64,000 nt of DNA from Seiridium cupressi. Its lineage: Eukaryota; Ascomycota; Sordariomycetes; Amphisphaeriales; Sporocadaceae. The notes under the pieces were generated by a model, which did not search any database, was not told where the DNA came from, and saw only the letters and a program-made list of their open reading frames with translations. The stretch spans positions 62,001 to 126,000 of the forward strand of contig JARVKI010000019.1 of assembly GCA_036674765.1 (NCBI GenBank). The letters run 5' to 3'. How positions within the stretch are numbered: position 1 is the stretch's first letter; each line of letters begins with the position of its first letter. This document shows, in pieces, positions 11,303-22,824 of this stretch. The position numbers and the translations under genes were made by a program.

Positions 11303-13574
11303 TCAAACAAGAAAAAAGCAACCGCTCTCACCTTCCAGATAATATCCATCATCGGTCATCGTGGGGTCCTCCATGGTTTGGAACATCGACCACTCCTCGT
11401 CGGATGCTCCCGACCCTCTTTCGGAACATGAGCCTGATCCTCGTTCCGAATCGATATATCCTAGACGTCTGTACCACCCTCTGTCTTGACCCTCTGCTTT
11501 CTCCAAAATGAGCCCCCGGATCGTCTGTGAAGCACTTTCCTGAGTGGTCATTTCCACGGGTAAGAATAATGCTAAGGGAGTTTCTGAAGAGGGCTTCAAA
11601 TCAGGCGCAAATCTGCTCCGACCTAGATAGCCTCCATTCGACAACTCGAAATTATACGGCTTGGAGTATCCGCGATCCTGAAATCGTATACGGGCAGACA
11701 GAAGCGTCCCTTTGAGCTTAATGCAGGCCATGGAAAGCATACCAGCATTGTTGTGACCCGTCACTGGTTGAGCGGAATGGTTCTCCAGATCAACAAGGTG
11801 GCGAATATCATCCCGTGGGACCGGCATCAGTATTCCTCCATCAACAGAAGCCCAAGACCAAGACGGAGCTCGGTAATTCAGTGTCCGGTTCGTGCAAGTT
11901 TCATCCCTCACCGTCCACAATAGTTGTGAGGGTAAGAAGCGCAGCCATAAGCCTGCCAAATACTCGTCATCTAATATCTGGCCCATCTTTTGAGCTAGAC
12001 CGCTCACAGCGATCAACTTGTCTGATTCATAAGTTAACTTGGTCATCGTGTAATATTCCACAATCCTCGACCAGAGATCGTATCCTGCATAAGCCCGAGG
12101 GCACGGTGGTGGCTTATAGTTCAAGTCATGTATGTCTTCCCGTCGATATTTTTGATCGCAAAAGTCGTACCAAGCGTCTGGATCCAAAGTCTTAATCTTG
12201 CTCAACTCTTCCTGCATGCCCCACGGCAGGCCGGTGGGGTGCTCCTCGCAAGCATCCAGTTCATTGCACTCCCAAAATAGTTGAGTCTGGCCGAAATGGA
12301 GAGCACGAGGAGGGAGTATTCTTTCCTGGACTACCCATCCTCTCTGGATTAACGGCGCCTGTAGGATCTGGTCACGCCAAGCTCCCTTATCGATGATCAT
12401 GGCTTCTTTCCTATCTTCGTCGTCCCACGAAGTAGTGACACGACACATTGCAATGGCTCTCGGGTCCCTATCCCGGAAGAGACCTTGATGGCTGTTGCTA
12501 GACGCAGTTGCCATGATGTTCAGTCGACTGTAGCCATACACCTTTTGCACTACGACATCTGGAATCAGTGATTGCTTCTTCGAACGTGCTTGGCGAGTCA
12601 ACGGGAGTCAGAAACCATGTTTTGAGAGGACAAACTCTTAACGAGGAGCTGGCAAACTCCCGAAACAGGCCATACGGGGCTGGAAGTTGCTTACTAAGTG
12701 ATGCTTCTCGCTGCCAGTCTTCTATACTATCTTGGATTATGCAAAGAGAATCGATCCACAAATATGGAATAGCAAGCCTGCGGGCAATTTCAATAGCTTC
12801 GACAAAAGTTCGTGGAAGATCTCGAAGGTCGATATTATTTTCTAGTTCTTCCTTATTCTTCTCGGTGAGTTTGACCATATCGGCTTCACCCCAACAATGG
12901 CTCAACGTTGCATAAGGTTCCAGCATAGCTGAAGACGACAGAACTTTCACGGCTGGATGCATGCTATGAAGATCAAGCACCCTTGTTGGGAAGAATTCAC
13001 TGTCCAGAGTAACAGCAAGACACTTCTCATGAGACCGGATACAGTCGTTATACCATCTCGTCGCTTGTTCCCAGGCAGATGCCGAGTTTGTTGAATCGTC
13101 ATGGTCTTCAACCTCGCGGGGTTGGAACGAGTGGTAAGCTACTAGATATCAGCGCTGTTCCAACACATTAACTCATTACGTACTACTGTCACTCTCGGGG
13201 ATTATTTCGAATCTCTTCCCGATAAATCTCTTTGAGGTCCTCGGGGTAGTACTTGTTTGGTCGGAGTGACAGGCATCTTGTCGCTCTTCATCCTTGAACG
13301 AAACATTTGCCGATATTGTAAGCCCTAATCTCCCATGAATGCCACTGGCAGCTAAAGTCCAGGTAGTAGAGATATTGTCGATGTCCTCTGGATTTTGGAC
13401 TATTCCCCGAGCTATATGAGAATGAAATTTGATGCACAAGATGCAACCGGCGGCAACAGACAACTGAAACTTCTCGAGTGAGTCATGTAGGAGTTGCCTA
13501 TTATTTCGGTTGAACGAGGGATTAAATAAACGTCTAGGTCCTGTAAATATATCAGAGCAAGCAGAGCATATCAT
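11303..13574 (-). CDS. HET-domain (heterokaryon incompatibility) protein
   Basis: Exons 13574-13184, ~13138-12695 and 12558-11303 give about 696 aa with consistent phases. The acceptor of exon 2 could be three bases earlier. The start is the ATG at 13574 (MICSACSDIFTG); the longer frame opens with TTG. The N-terminal ~130 residues carry CxxC pairs (CSAC; CILC). The HET domain follows, with YATLSHCWG (about 206-214), LPRTFVEAIEIAR and YLWIDSLCIIQDS (about 256-268), continuing after the second intron with VYGYSRLNIMATAS and RGWVVQERILPPR. Such proteins trigger a cell-death reaction when unlike hyphae fuse. The C-terminal third matches nothing I know and carries two SERGSG copies. There is no NACHT or repeat domain. 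Confidence 0.88.
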
Positions 13575-14443
13575 CTTGTTATGTGGTGGTATATTTCTGC
13601 CCAATTAGCCAAGAATTTAAAATCAAAGTACCACGAAGAAAATTAATAAATATTTAAACATCGAAGAGCATGATGAATGAGGGACCAACCCACACCGGCG
13701 AGTACTGCATGTCGCTCATTCGCCAATAGGTGGATGCCCACTACCGACTCCAACATGATTGGAGGCGGCATGATATGACAGATTCCCCACACATCCATCA
13801 CAGATGCAGCTGCCGAAGGCACCATGTCCAACAGTTATTGAATGATGAACCAGGTCTGACAAGGAATATATATATACTTTACTACGTATATGTCAGATTC
13901 TATTGTCTGCACCCTTGATAATATGAGATTTGTTGCAATCAACGTTTCAGCTCGACTTTCTTCGTCCTTTCTAGATAAAGAAAGAAGTAAATGGTGCTCT
14001 CCCATCGAAGGACAAACCGGATAACTTGAAATTTGCGATGCGGAAGACAACACGATGTGCTAAGTAGCCTGGTATCGTCGTTTTGGTTTAGACCGAATGT
14101 GCGCAAGCGAAGGCTTAGGCTTTCGGTCATTTCGTCTGAAGATCGCCTGATGAATTAGCTCAGAGTTGAATGCAAATTCCTCGATTCTGGATATGAAACA
14201 GCCGGCTAGCCAGCAGACTTGTGCCCAGTAATAAAGTGAGCCATGCATTATATGGAGAGAATCAAAGCATATCTGAAGGATTATAGAATTCAAAAAGGAA
14301 TACAATCACATAGATTGTCATGCCTTTTATATGATGACGGCTTTAAGTGAACTCTTCAAGGGTGCTTTTGCATTCATAAACCTAAGATTGAAGGAGCTGG
14401 GGAAGCAGGAGACGATCATGAGTTGGCCTTTGCTTGCCCGACC
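13575..14443. other. intergenic region upstream of the HET gene
   Basis: AT-rich DNA with a short ATATATATA run near 13868. Open frames here are short and unlike known proteins. It holds the HET promoter and the 3' end of the kinase gene. Confidence 0.4.
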
Positions 14444-15322
14444 TCATCGGGGAGCCCACAACTGATCTTCCTTGCTCATGACGGTCGCATCTATGTTCGG
14501 TACTTTGAGTTTTCGAATATCCTTCCCGTTCTGGAGATCATTATTGTCCGCCCTATCGAAACCTTCTTGCTTAGTGAGTACGATTCCTGCCTTGACATGC
14601 CTCTCCGCCAGTCTCTCCCTTGCTACCTCGTTTCCCACGTCGATGAACCATCTCAGGTCCATTAGCTCTGCTGCTTGCTTCCATGGCTCCAAATCAAGAC
14701 AGACATAGTTCCCCTCGAAGACCACTATCCGGTGGCCCGGCTTGATCTCAATATCGTCATCCACAGGGTCTTTGGCAGCATGGTCGAAGGAAGGGGCATA
14801 TATGGATTGCGTAGTCGCCTGATCCAGCGGCACGCGGAGCGATTGGACCAGCTTTAGGAAAGAAGCACCATCAAATGTGAACTCGGCTCCTCGGCGGTCG
14901 TGCGCCTTCAGGTTTGGATCAAACGTGTCAAGCACCGATCGCGGCCAGTGATATCCGTCCATTGGGCAGTAAACCGCAATAGGGCTAGAATTCGGGTGTG
15001 CTGCTAGATATTTCTCATTGAGCCGTTCTGTGGCTCTTTCAGAAAGGTGCGTCTTTCCTATAAAATATTAGTATCAGGGTTAGGCGTCAATTATAAGCGC
15101 CTCACCTGAACCTGGGATGCCACCTATCGCAATCACTGTAATACGTCAGACGGAATTGCCTAAAAAGAACATTCAAATATCTCAAGACCGATATTGCCAA
15201 TGCAATCATTAAGGATATCGAAGTTCAGCCCAAGAAATGAACTCACTAAAGCGGTGATTTTTAGGAGTATTTTGATAGCGCTCCCAGGCTTGATCAACGA
15301 GTCTGGTTAATTGTTCCTCCAT
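14444..15322 (-). CDS. P-loop kinase of the uridine kinase/phosphoribulokinase superfamily
   Basis: Exons 15322-15247, 15135-15106 (30 nt) and 15057-14444 give 239 aa, all phases consistent. The Walker A loop GGIPGSGKT (residues 30-38) is split across the short second exon and the third, so it is invisible in the long frame alone. Next come CPMDGYHW, the substrate-binding segment typical of this superfamily, and VVFEGNYVCLD as the Walker B-type strand. RLAERHVKAGI resembles the lid region. Related fungal proteins include the yeast YFH7 group and uncharacterised nucleoside- or pantothenate-kinase-like proteins. The substrate cannot be read from the sequence. Transcription diverges from the small gene to its right. 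Confidence 0.82.
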
Positions 15323-15672
15323 GTTACCGGGTCCTAATACCTTAACCCCTAGAATAAAATGAACGAGAAGGAAACTTATGTTCGGTTCGTACTTTAGCAA
15401 GTACGACTATACGATTGCAACCCGTAATAATGCTCGAACATTTCATGACCTCAAGCCGGGCGACTGGACTCCGAATATGCCCCTCAATTACCCCACTAAC
15501 CGCGTAAAACGCACGCTGATGTCAAGCCCAATTCAGGGACCACTGATTCTGACAGTTTTTGATTTGAGCCTCCAGAATTTCCACGACGATCGCGAATGCC
15601 GAAACTGTAAAAAGGGCCATGCCATCTCGGTAACACTCCTTCAGCTCGTGCCAATCGCGTAGGGCCACAGAA
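15323..15672. promoter_or_regulatory. shared promoter region of a divergent gene pair
   Basis: 350 bases between the start codons of the kinase (-) and the small unknown protein (+). I see no TATA box or repeated operator-like site. Confidence 0.4.
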
Positions 15673-16190
15673 ATGGCAGACTTAGACGGGGGTCTCTTCT
15701 CCATCTCCCTCTCTGACGGAGACGATAGCGCCCCAGAGGCTGCAGAACCCTCAAAATCCGCAGCGATAAAAACTCCGGGGACGGCCCGCGTTGCACAGTC
15801 CGAGGACAGTTTCCAGACCGTGAAGCAGGGATACCGGGTCAAGATTGAAAATGGGGAGGTGAGTTGTCTATTATATCATAGAGCTTTATGGGTTCTATAT
15901 CCATCAGCATGAACCTGAGTGAGTCACTGACATGGATGGCATTGGCGTAGTTGTGGAAAGAAATCAAGCTGCCGCTGTGTGGTCGGGTCGCAAAGCAAGA
16001 CGCACAGGCGCTGCTTCATGCGGTGGAAGAACTGTATTTCTTGAAGCGATACGATGAGGGTGCGGCATTCGTAACAGAAGTTCTGGGCAACGAGGATAGC
16101 GGATGTGATGGGTTGGATGCAGACACGAGCAAGACACTGAAGTATTACAAAAGCAAGTGTGATCAAAGAAATCCAGAACGTGTGAAATAA
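15673..16190 (+). CDS. small conserved-looking protein of unknown function
   Basis: Exons 15673-15858 and 15951-16190 (donor GTGAGT, acceptor GCGTAG, phase 0) give 141 aa. The N-terminal half is acidic and Ser/Ala-rich, probably disordered (LFSISLSDGDDSAPEAAEPS). The C-terminal half is compact and helical: LWKEIKLPLCGRVAKQ, then ALLHAVEELYFLKRYDEGA, which resembles one helical-repeat (TPR-like) hairpin. No catalytic motif or signal peptide is seen. The two-part layout suggests a small adaptor with a helical C-terminus, but this is inference. It converges with the Ups2-like gene. Confidence 0.72.
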
Positions 16191-16526
16191 ACAAACACGA
16201 TACAATGATACTCACGTCAGATTGGGGAAAGACAAATGATTTGTTGCTTGGAGGTGTTGACATTATGTGAAGAGTTTCTACTCTATGTCTAATACTCTAA
16301 AGGTCTTCTGACTGATTGCGTCGGAGCAGGGCATGGAAAAAGCCAAACCACCAATCTATAACTTTTGGTGGGTATACCGGAACTCCTTACTTTTCCGAAA
16401 TCAAATGCTGTGTCTCTGTACGCCATCGCCAAATTCATCGTCTATGCCAGGTGATTGATGAAAGCACGCGCAGATCTGTGTGATCTTGAGTGCGAAGGTG
16501 CAGATCGCGCGATCAATATTGTTCGT
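16191..16526. other. convergent 3' spacer
   Basis: 336 bases between two converging stop codons. Nothing else is seen. Confidence 0.4.
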
Positions 16527-17084
16527 CTATGCCATCATGGTTTGCTTCTCTCGCTCCTCGGCGAAAGCCATCCGGCTCATGGCAAGAACGCACTCGAAAC
16601 CCTCCTTGCCCTTCGCGGCGTTCTCCCGGAATCGTGTAACAAGTGTGTCCTCAATGCTGTTCTTGATTCGCTGCCAACCACCGCAAAGGGCTGTGATCTT
16701 CGCATCTTGAACAAACTGTGTCTGGTGTGCGTTGAGAGGCTTGTAGACGACGGTTTCTTGTACGTTGATCAGGTTCGACATGGTGATGTTTTGCGATACC
16801 ATGGTGACGGTCTTCTCGGCTGGGTTGACATAGCTGGTCTCAAAGACCTGGCTGGTGTCCATGCCACCGAGAATCGACTTGATCCACTCGGGCGCGGATT
16901 GTTTGCAGGTGATTAATCGCTCGGTGCGAAGGATGCCAGTAGCCGGGTCGACATCACGGCTAATGGTATCGACGGCGATGACATGTGCTGACTTGTCGTT
17001 CCAAGGACCGTACTTTTGCCAGTTGGCTAGCGACACCTCTTCCCACGAGTAGTTGAAGGTTACCGAATTCGAGAAGACCTTCAT
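16527..17084 (-). CDS. UPS2: PRELI/MSF1-family intermembrane-space lipid transfer protein, Ups2-like
   Basis: A single exon of 185 aa starting at ATG 17084, the usual size for the family. It opens with the family signature MKVFSNSVTFNYSWEEVSLANWQKY, here quoted only in part, then HVIAVDTISRDVD, RTERLITCKQ and PEWIKSILGG. These segments are closer to the Ups2/Ups3 branch than to Ups1. Ups2 proteins pair with Mdm35 in the mitochondrial intermembrane space and carry phosphatidylserine towards the inner membrane for conversion to phosphatidylethanolamine. No cleavable presequence is visible, which suits Mia40-type or Mdm35-assisted import. Confidence 0.88.
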   Translation of the reverse strand: MKVFSNSVTFNYSWEEVSLANWQKYGPWNDKSAHVIAVDTISRDVDPATGILRTERLITCKQSAPEWIKSILGGMDTSQVFETSYVNPAEKTVTMVSQNITMSNLINVQETVVYKPLNAHQTQFVQDAKITALCGGWQRIKNSIEDTLVTRFRENAAKGKEGFECVLAMSRMAFAEEREKQTMMA

Positions 17085-19510
17085 TTTGATGTGACTGGCG
17101 GGATAGGGGTGGTGTAGAGAGAATGTGTCGGTTGACCAGAAGGTCTGACGGAGTTGTGGTCGCTTGATGCTGTGCCCGAAACAAGAAGGTGGAAAGTTCT
17201 TGATTGCTGGGCCACCAAAAGTCGAAATTTGGAAGAAACCGATCGGAGTGCCGGCTTGCTAGATTGCAGGATTCGAGCGATTCAACGCTGGAAATGATTT
17301 CAAAGAAACGACGTCTTTGTATTACTCTAAAATGATGATGAAGAGCTAATCAAAACAAAATACAGGCTTTGCTGTTTTGGTTGTTGATATAATGAATGTA
17401 TTATAGCGTCGAAGAACAATGGGCCAGGGCCTGATGATGGAAAGCGACGGGGATGCGCGCTTTAAAGAGGTGCTCTCCTTTCCGCCGTCGGTGCCAAAAA
17501 ACACGAAAATTTCCCTGGAAAACCTTATCGATTTGAGCCGGAAGCGCAGAGGCCAACCGCGGCGATTGTCGGGTTGCCACAATTGTAATGCGCTAGACCA
17601 ATAGTAGAATAGCGTGGGGTCTGGCAGAGAATTTGACGGAAACACCTTGGGAGTGATATGACATTTCCGGGCTTGTGATTGGCTTGTGATCGGTCTCGGG
17701 GTCCATGGCCCTTGTCCCGTGCTCAATCCAGACTTGGCCATGACGGAGATCTGGAGAAGGGGCGTTCTGGAGCACAGGAAAAGACTGGAGAATGCAGGCC
17801 AAAATGGAATGGATAATCCTGTCGTAAATGCATCGATGCAGGGTCTTCAGCATCGGCTTTCGATCATTCGTGCAACCTTCGACTACTCACCAGCGAATTG
17901 CCCAATCAGATGTGCCATGATTTCATAAGACCCCGGATTCTCCATCAAAAGTCGATCAGCTCAAGCCTCGTCGTCAGCCTGTCAAAATTGACGTCAAAAA
18001 GGTGTTGAGATGCTTTCGGATTACTGTGCAGTAAACTCGACCGTCTGCCGTCCTGTCCAAAGGGGTTCGAAGCTCCTGCATATCCTATATACGCATGATC
18101 TATGCATATACTGCCTTTACGCAACTGATAGGCCTGCGAGAGATCACGCAGTTGGGAGTGTTTGATCACGTATCAACTATTTCAGAGCCTTCGAGGTATA
18201 CATTGTGCACCAACGCTCCAGGGTATCGCCCTCACGTGCCCTATTTCGCCAAATAGCCTAGACTGCAAGTCTAGGTACAATCGTGAAAACCCTTAGTTTC
18301 CGTCGCGCCGCTGCGCCGCCTCGGTCTGAGGTGAGTTTACAAAGAAGCTCCCGAGCCGCATTAGCTTGCATTGTCTAAGCGCGATAACCCGAAGTCCGAC
18401 GTATTTACATCACTAACCACGGTGATCAGAAACTAATATACATGATTTGATTCATGTTGCAGTTGCTGATTTGATCCCTGAGGCAGATAAACAGTGCCAG
18501 ATGTTGTTGCAAGCCCAGTAATAGTCCGTAACCAGTCTGTCGCAAACTTTCCCTAGTTGGAAGCGAAGCAATATATCTCCAACATTGCGCAGACTTGTTT
18601 CCTCAGCCCAAACAGAGTCTCACTCGGCATGGGAAATCTTTTTCATGGTGGCAGGTACAAAGCTAGAGAAAACATATATTGACATATATTGTTAATCCCC
18701 AAACAGCGACCTGTTTTGATAGATGAAGTAACACATCCACACCCCCTTAATGCCCCTTAATGCACAGTCCTTAGAAATGGAGATATGGATCGAATTATGT
18801 GAAAATTTAGGCCAGGCTTTATGGTGGACTGTGCATTGTCACATCTTACGAGAATTTGCGCAATCTCGCAGCGTCGATGAGACCTAATGTCACAAACAGA
18901 AAGAAGAGGTCGCATTGGAAGGAAGTCGACGATGAACAAGCTATCTAACTAGCATCCATTTCTGTGGAGAGGCACAGTCCGTATAGCTCGTTGTGCTGGG
19001 TCATTCGATGCGGCGGAGCTCCCTTGACCTCCTCGTCTGAAGTATATCAAGTACGACTCCCATGTTCGTGGTGTGCTGTATATATATATATGAGCTCCTT
19101 GGGGAGCCCTTCGACCACCAGCCCCGTGTCCACAGTCTACATTTATGTGTTTCAGCGACAATAGCTGATGATGGAACCTCACAGCTCAAGAATAATATCT
19201 ATACTGGACCATGGCTTTAGTCTCCCTCGGAAAGGGGGCGCCCACGCATTCTGCGTGTAAAGCGTATACTGCTGTTGCAGGGTCTCAATACCATGCCCTG
19301 TTAGGTAATGTACCTAACAGGGCATGGTATTGCATTGTATGTACTGCAGCCCGCAGCCTGCACCAACTGGTGGGACAATAAGACAGAAAGCTGCTGGGGG
19401 TTACAATAGTCCACCTAGACAATCTCAGAGTGCCAGAATCAAACTCCTTCATCGCCTACATAATTCATCAAGGTACAGTAACCACCAAGACTTATCATAC
19501 GGCCGTTACC
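17085..19510. other. gene-poor region
   Basis: About 2.4 kb. The first few hundred bases are the Ups2-like promoter. Frames such as 17346-17741 and 17945-18169 show no domain. The only clear structure is the perfect hairpin at 19286-19332, listed separately. Confidence 0.5.
19286..19332. repeat. perfect 22-bp inverted repeat with 3-base loop
   Basis: Left arm 19286-19307 and right arm 19311-19332 are exact reverse complements over 22 bases, separated by ATG. The arms begin CAATACCATG and meet at TTAGGTA/TACCTAA. There is no downstream T-run and no adjacent coding sequence, so a bacterial-type terminator reading does not apply. It could be a hairpin element, the fused ends of a small transposon, or a protein-binding palindrome. 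Confidence 0.9.
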
Positions 19511-19956
19511 ATGAATAGGTTACCCCAAGGAGTCATCGATCGTATTGTCTTCTTCCTACTGGAGGGCCAGACGCAGATTGGCCACCAGAGAAGCACTCAA
19601 GAGTTGCGTTTGCAACAATATCGAGCAGCTTCCGCCTAGCTGTGCAGCGAGGAATATTCAAGAGCCTCCGGATCGATAGCAAAGTGCTTGAACAATCCAT
19701 CAGGCTTCTTCGTCCTGTTCGTCGAGGTTTCTCGCGGGACCTTAATTGCAGCATTCTACTTTCTCCGCTTGATCCAAATCTGGTGCAACGCTTTAAGCGA
19801 CCGTCAGAAAATGAGGCCGTGAGCAGGCAATCCAGCGCCGGCGTGAAAGAACCACAACACCTGTGGTTGGCAACCAGACAAGAGCACCATAGACGCATTG
19901 CAATATACTGGAGAGGAGAACCATCCAGGTACTGGATTGGTAGTGCTGGCCGTTAA
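19511..19956 (+). pseudogene. F-box protein fragment broken by a frameshift
   Basis: The ATG at 19511 opens a typical fungal F-box start (LPQGVIDRIVFFLLEG). Near the GGAGGG run at 19561-19566 the frame is lost. Reading on in the frame that begins at 19567 restores the family text: DWPPEKHSRVAFATISSSF, then LAVQRGIFKSLRID, RRGFSRDLNCSILLSPLDP and a region resembling the leucine-rich part of such proteins, ending in TAA at 19954-19956. Full proteins of this kind are several hundred residues long, so the copy is also truncated. One base lost or gained explains the break. A sequencing error cannot be excluded. Confidence 0.68.
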
Positions 19957-20711
19957 TAAGTGGAACAAGGTTTCGAGGTGGACAGACAGACATGCATGAC
20001 TGAACGAGTCCCATTTCTAGTCTATTGTCGAACCTGGTCTATGGACCAAAAATCTACGGGATTATCAACACATATGTATGTAACACATAAGCTCGGTGTG
20101 TATGAACTGGCAACAGCTCATATGTAGGATGGATTTAGACGAGGCTAAAAGATGTATTTATGTCTGTCATTTCAACCACAGGCCGAGCAGGTATAAGTCA
20201 ATGGACAGATACCATTTCTCCTCAACATTTTGTTATTTACAAACCTTCGTAACTCCAGCTGACCGTGGCAGGGGATTGATCATAATTGAATGAGCCAAGT
20301 TTGAATAAAAGCAGCAAATCGACTAGGCCTAATTCGTTCGGAAAGGCATTTAGGATAATTCCACTAACGCCATTGAGACTACAGTGTGCCTATAAAATTT
20401 TGCCGATGTTCATTCGTTCAAGCTGACTTAAGTGCGTTTTGATGACGTATGTGCACTGTCTAACTAGCATCAAGAGTGGAGTCGACCCCTGAAACAATGG
20501 AGCTGACTCGCGGCGTACAGTCTGAAAAATGCTACACCAACGCACAGCTCACGATGTTAGCCAGCTTAAGACAGCAGCTGAATTGAACGAATATCATTGG
20601 ATGCGGCTGAGATACGGGTGTCTAGGAAGTGTCTAGGAAGTGACCGTTGCTACCGACCGTATCCGAAGAGGGTGTGATGTTTCCGCCCCCGGTCTTGGCA
20701 ACTCGTTGAAG
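19957..20711. other. intergenic region upstream of the GT31-like gene
   Basis: Holds the promoter of the next plus-strand gene. A tandem GTGTCTAGGAA doublet lies at about 20619-20640. No gene is seen. Confidence 0.4.
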
Positions 20712-22140
20712 ATGCACCCGGCGCTGCGGCTTCTGGGCCATCGCATTCCAGTCCTTCTTACCTTGCCGGTGATCTTGACAGTGGTGTATTTGCTACACAC
20801 ATTTGACAGATCACCTCAAGTGGCTTTGCAGTCATGTGAGCCAGGAAGCAACCAGCCTGCACAAGCAGCAGGGCCTGCCTCAAGCAAAGCGCCCACCGCG
20901 CTCGACAGCAGATGCAAGGCATTCCCCGATCCCGGGAACTTGCAGGTCACGATCAAAACAGGGGCTACGGAAGCATATGAAAAACTCCTACCTCAGCTGA
21001 TGACGTCTCTTGGGTGTTCTCAGCGAGTGGAGATATTCTCGGACCTGGAAGAGACAATCGGCACATACCACCTTCACGATGCATTGAAAGACTTCGACGC
21101 TGAGATGAAGCTCACTCATCCGGACTTTGAGGTCTATCGATTGCAGCAGGAGTACCAAGCTACTGGACAGGATATTTCAGAACTTGCGAAGAAGCACAAA
21201 ATAGTATGGAATCTGGACAGGTACAAGTTCATGCACATGGTCCAGAAGACTTGGGAGCTCAATCCAGGTCTGGATTGGTACCTTTTCGTCGAGTCGGACA
21301 CCTATGTATTCTGGGCAAATTTCAATACTTGGCTTCGGCGATTGGACCCTTCCAAGAAGCTATACTTGGGCTCCGAGGCTCAAATCTGGACCCAGTGGTT
21401 TGCCCATGGTGGAAGTGGTTTCGTCCTATCTGGTGCGTTGCTGCAGCAGTTTGTTGGGGAAGATAAGCAAATGGCTAGCCGGAACGACAAGGTTTTGATC
21501 GATGCGTGCTGTGGAGATATGATCCTCGCCCGGGCGATACAGAAGTACACAGGTGTTGAGGTACAGAACAACTGGCCGTGGATCAATGGCGAGAGTCCCT
21601 GGACGATTCCCTTTGGCCCAAATTACTGGTGTAAACCGATCATTACTTTTCATCATATTCAGCCTCGCCAAAGGGCTTTGATTTGGAATTTCGAGCAGAA
21701 AAGAAAAAACCCCGATGTATGTGTGACTTCCCCGTCACGAGGTTGATATTTGCTAAACAAGAATATCACAGGAATTGCTCTTATTCGAGGAGATGTCGCA
21801 ACTTGCATTCCCTGATGGGAAGCTGCACGAGCAGCTGGAAGATTGGGATAACCTTTCAGAGGTGCTAGTTACGAATCCTAGCGGCCAACCACACACACTT
21901 GACAGTTGCAAGCATGCATGCAACTTCAGGGATGATTGCTGGCAATACCTGTACTCGGATGGCGAGTGCTACTTAAGCGGAAAGGGATTCAGAATGGGAT
22001 TTAAGAAGCCCCCGATAGCAGGTAGGAGGTGGATATCCGGATGGAAACCTGAGAAGATTGAGGCATTCAGGAAGGATAATGTTTGCAAGGAACCAGAGTG
22101 GAGAGAAGATGACTATCCAGTGAGGGATTCCATCTTTTAA
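20712..22140 (+). CDS. type II membrane glycosyltransferase, GT31/fringe-like, with C-terminal PAN-like segment
   Basis: Exons 20712-21716 and 21772-22140 (donor GTATGT, acceptor CACAG, phase 0) give 457 aa. I start at ATG 20712 because the longer frame opens with GTG. A single signal anchor (HRIPVLLTLPVILTVVYLL, about residues 10-28) places the catalytic part in the Golgi lumen. A Pro/Ala/Ser stem leads to the transferase domain, with WYLFVESDTYVFW supplying the DxD-like metal site and GGSGFVLSG and DACCGDMILA typical of fungal GT31-like proteins. The last ~80 residues have evenly spaced cysteines (C-x3-C-x5-C-x9-C) like a PAN/apple module, which could bind glycan or protein. Donor and acceptor sugars cannot be assigned. 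Confidence 0.83.
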
Positions 22141-22408
22141 TACAGCTGATACATCTCACCAGGCTTTGTCACAGCCTCCTGCCCCTTGATGTGTGTGATC
22201 ACATTCACCGATAAAGTGCCTAAGGTCCCGGGAAGATTTTTCAATTTTCTGGACAGCTATTAAAAAAAAGAGCGGTGGCGCTCAGCCAAAAAGTATCTAC
22301 TCAGAAAGGAACCAGCTATTTTTCTCACTCCATTTGACATGTATCGCCTCACACCATCGTTCTACCTTCCTTGGATAACGACTGGGCTGTTTTCCGTGGA
22401 CAAGTCCA

Positions 22409-22824
22409 TCACAAGAACTTGACGCTCTGGATGCCCTGCTTGTAGCACTGCTCAACACCAGGGGCAACATCGAAGTAGTTGCCCGTGTTCTCGTTGCAGC
22501 CATCAGCGCTGTAGACACGGACTAAATCGCATCGGACTCATGTCAGTTTCAAGGACGTCGCGAGGACATGTTTGACTTACGGGTACGGGTGGCAAGGTTA
22601 TCAGCAATCAGGGTGCTGTTGTAGGCAAAGGGGATGTTCACGTCGATGCAGGTGCCGACGGGCTCCTGCAGCCAGACGGTGTCCTCGACCCAGGTGCCGA
22701 GACAGCCGTTGTCGCTGAAGAACTTGGCGTAGATGCGAGGAGTCTCCTGGCGCCTCTCGCTGGGTGCGGCCTGGACGCTGGCGGCGGCAGCGAGGACGGT
22801 AAGGAGGCTAGTGGTGAACTGCAT
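22409..22824 (-). CDS. small secreted four-cysteine protein
   Basis: Exons 22824-22581 and 22521-22409 (donor GTAAGT, acceptor TTTAG) give 118 aa. A signal peptide (MQFTTSLLTVLAAAASVQA) is followed by PSERRQE, possibly a Kex2-type RR processing site. The mature chain is about 95 residues with four cysteines (DNGCLG, GTCID, DGCNE, EQCYK), an even number suited to two disulphides, and one NST glycosylation site. A longer in-frame start at 22950 would bury the signal peptide and is less likely. Similar small secreted proteins are common in plant-associated ascomycetes. Function unknown; an effector-like role is inference only. Confidence 0.8.

Noticed and set aside
17346..17741. 131-codon minus-strand frame upstream of the Ups2-like gene
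   Set aside because: No domain, a composition unlike protein, and it covers the expected promoter.
18050..18080. GGGGTTCGAAGC resembling a tRNA B box
   Set aside because: No A box or cloverleaf can be drawn around it.
20640..20711. N-terminal extension of the GT31-like protein by 24 codons
   Set aside because: It starts with GTG, and the downstream ATG directly precedes a signal anchor, which an extension would bury.
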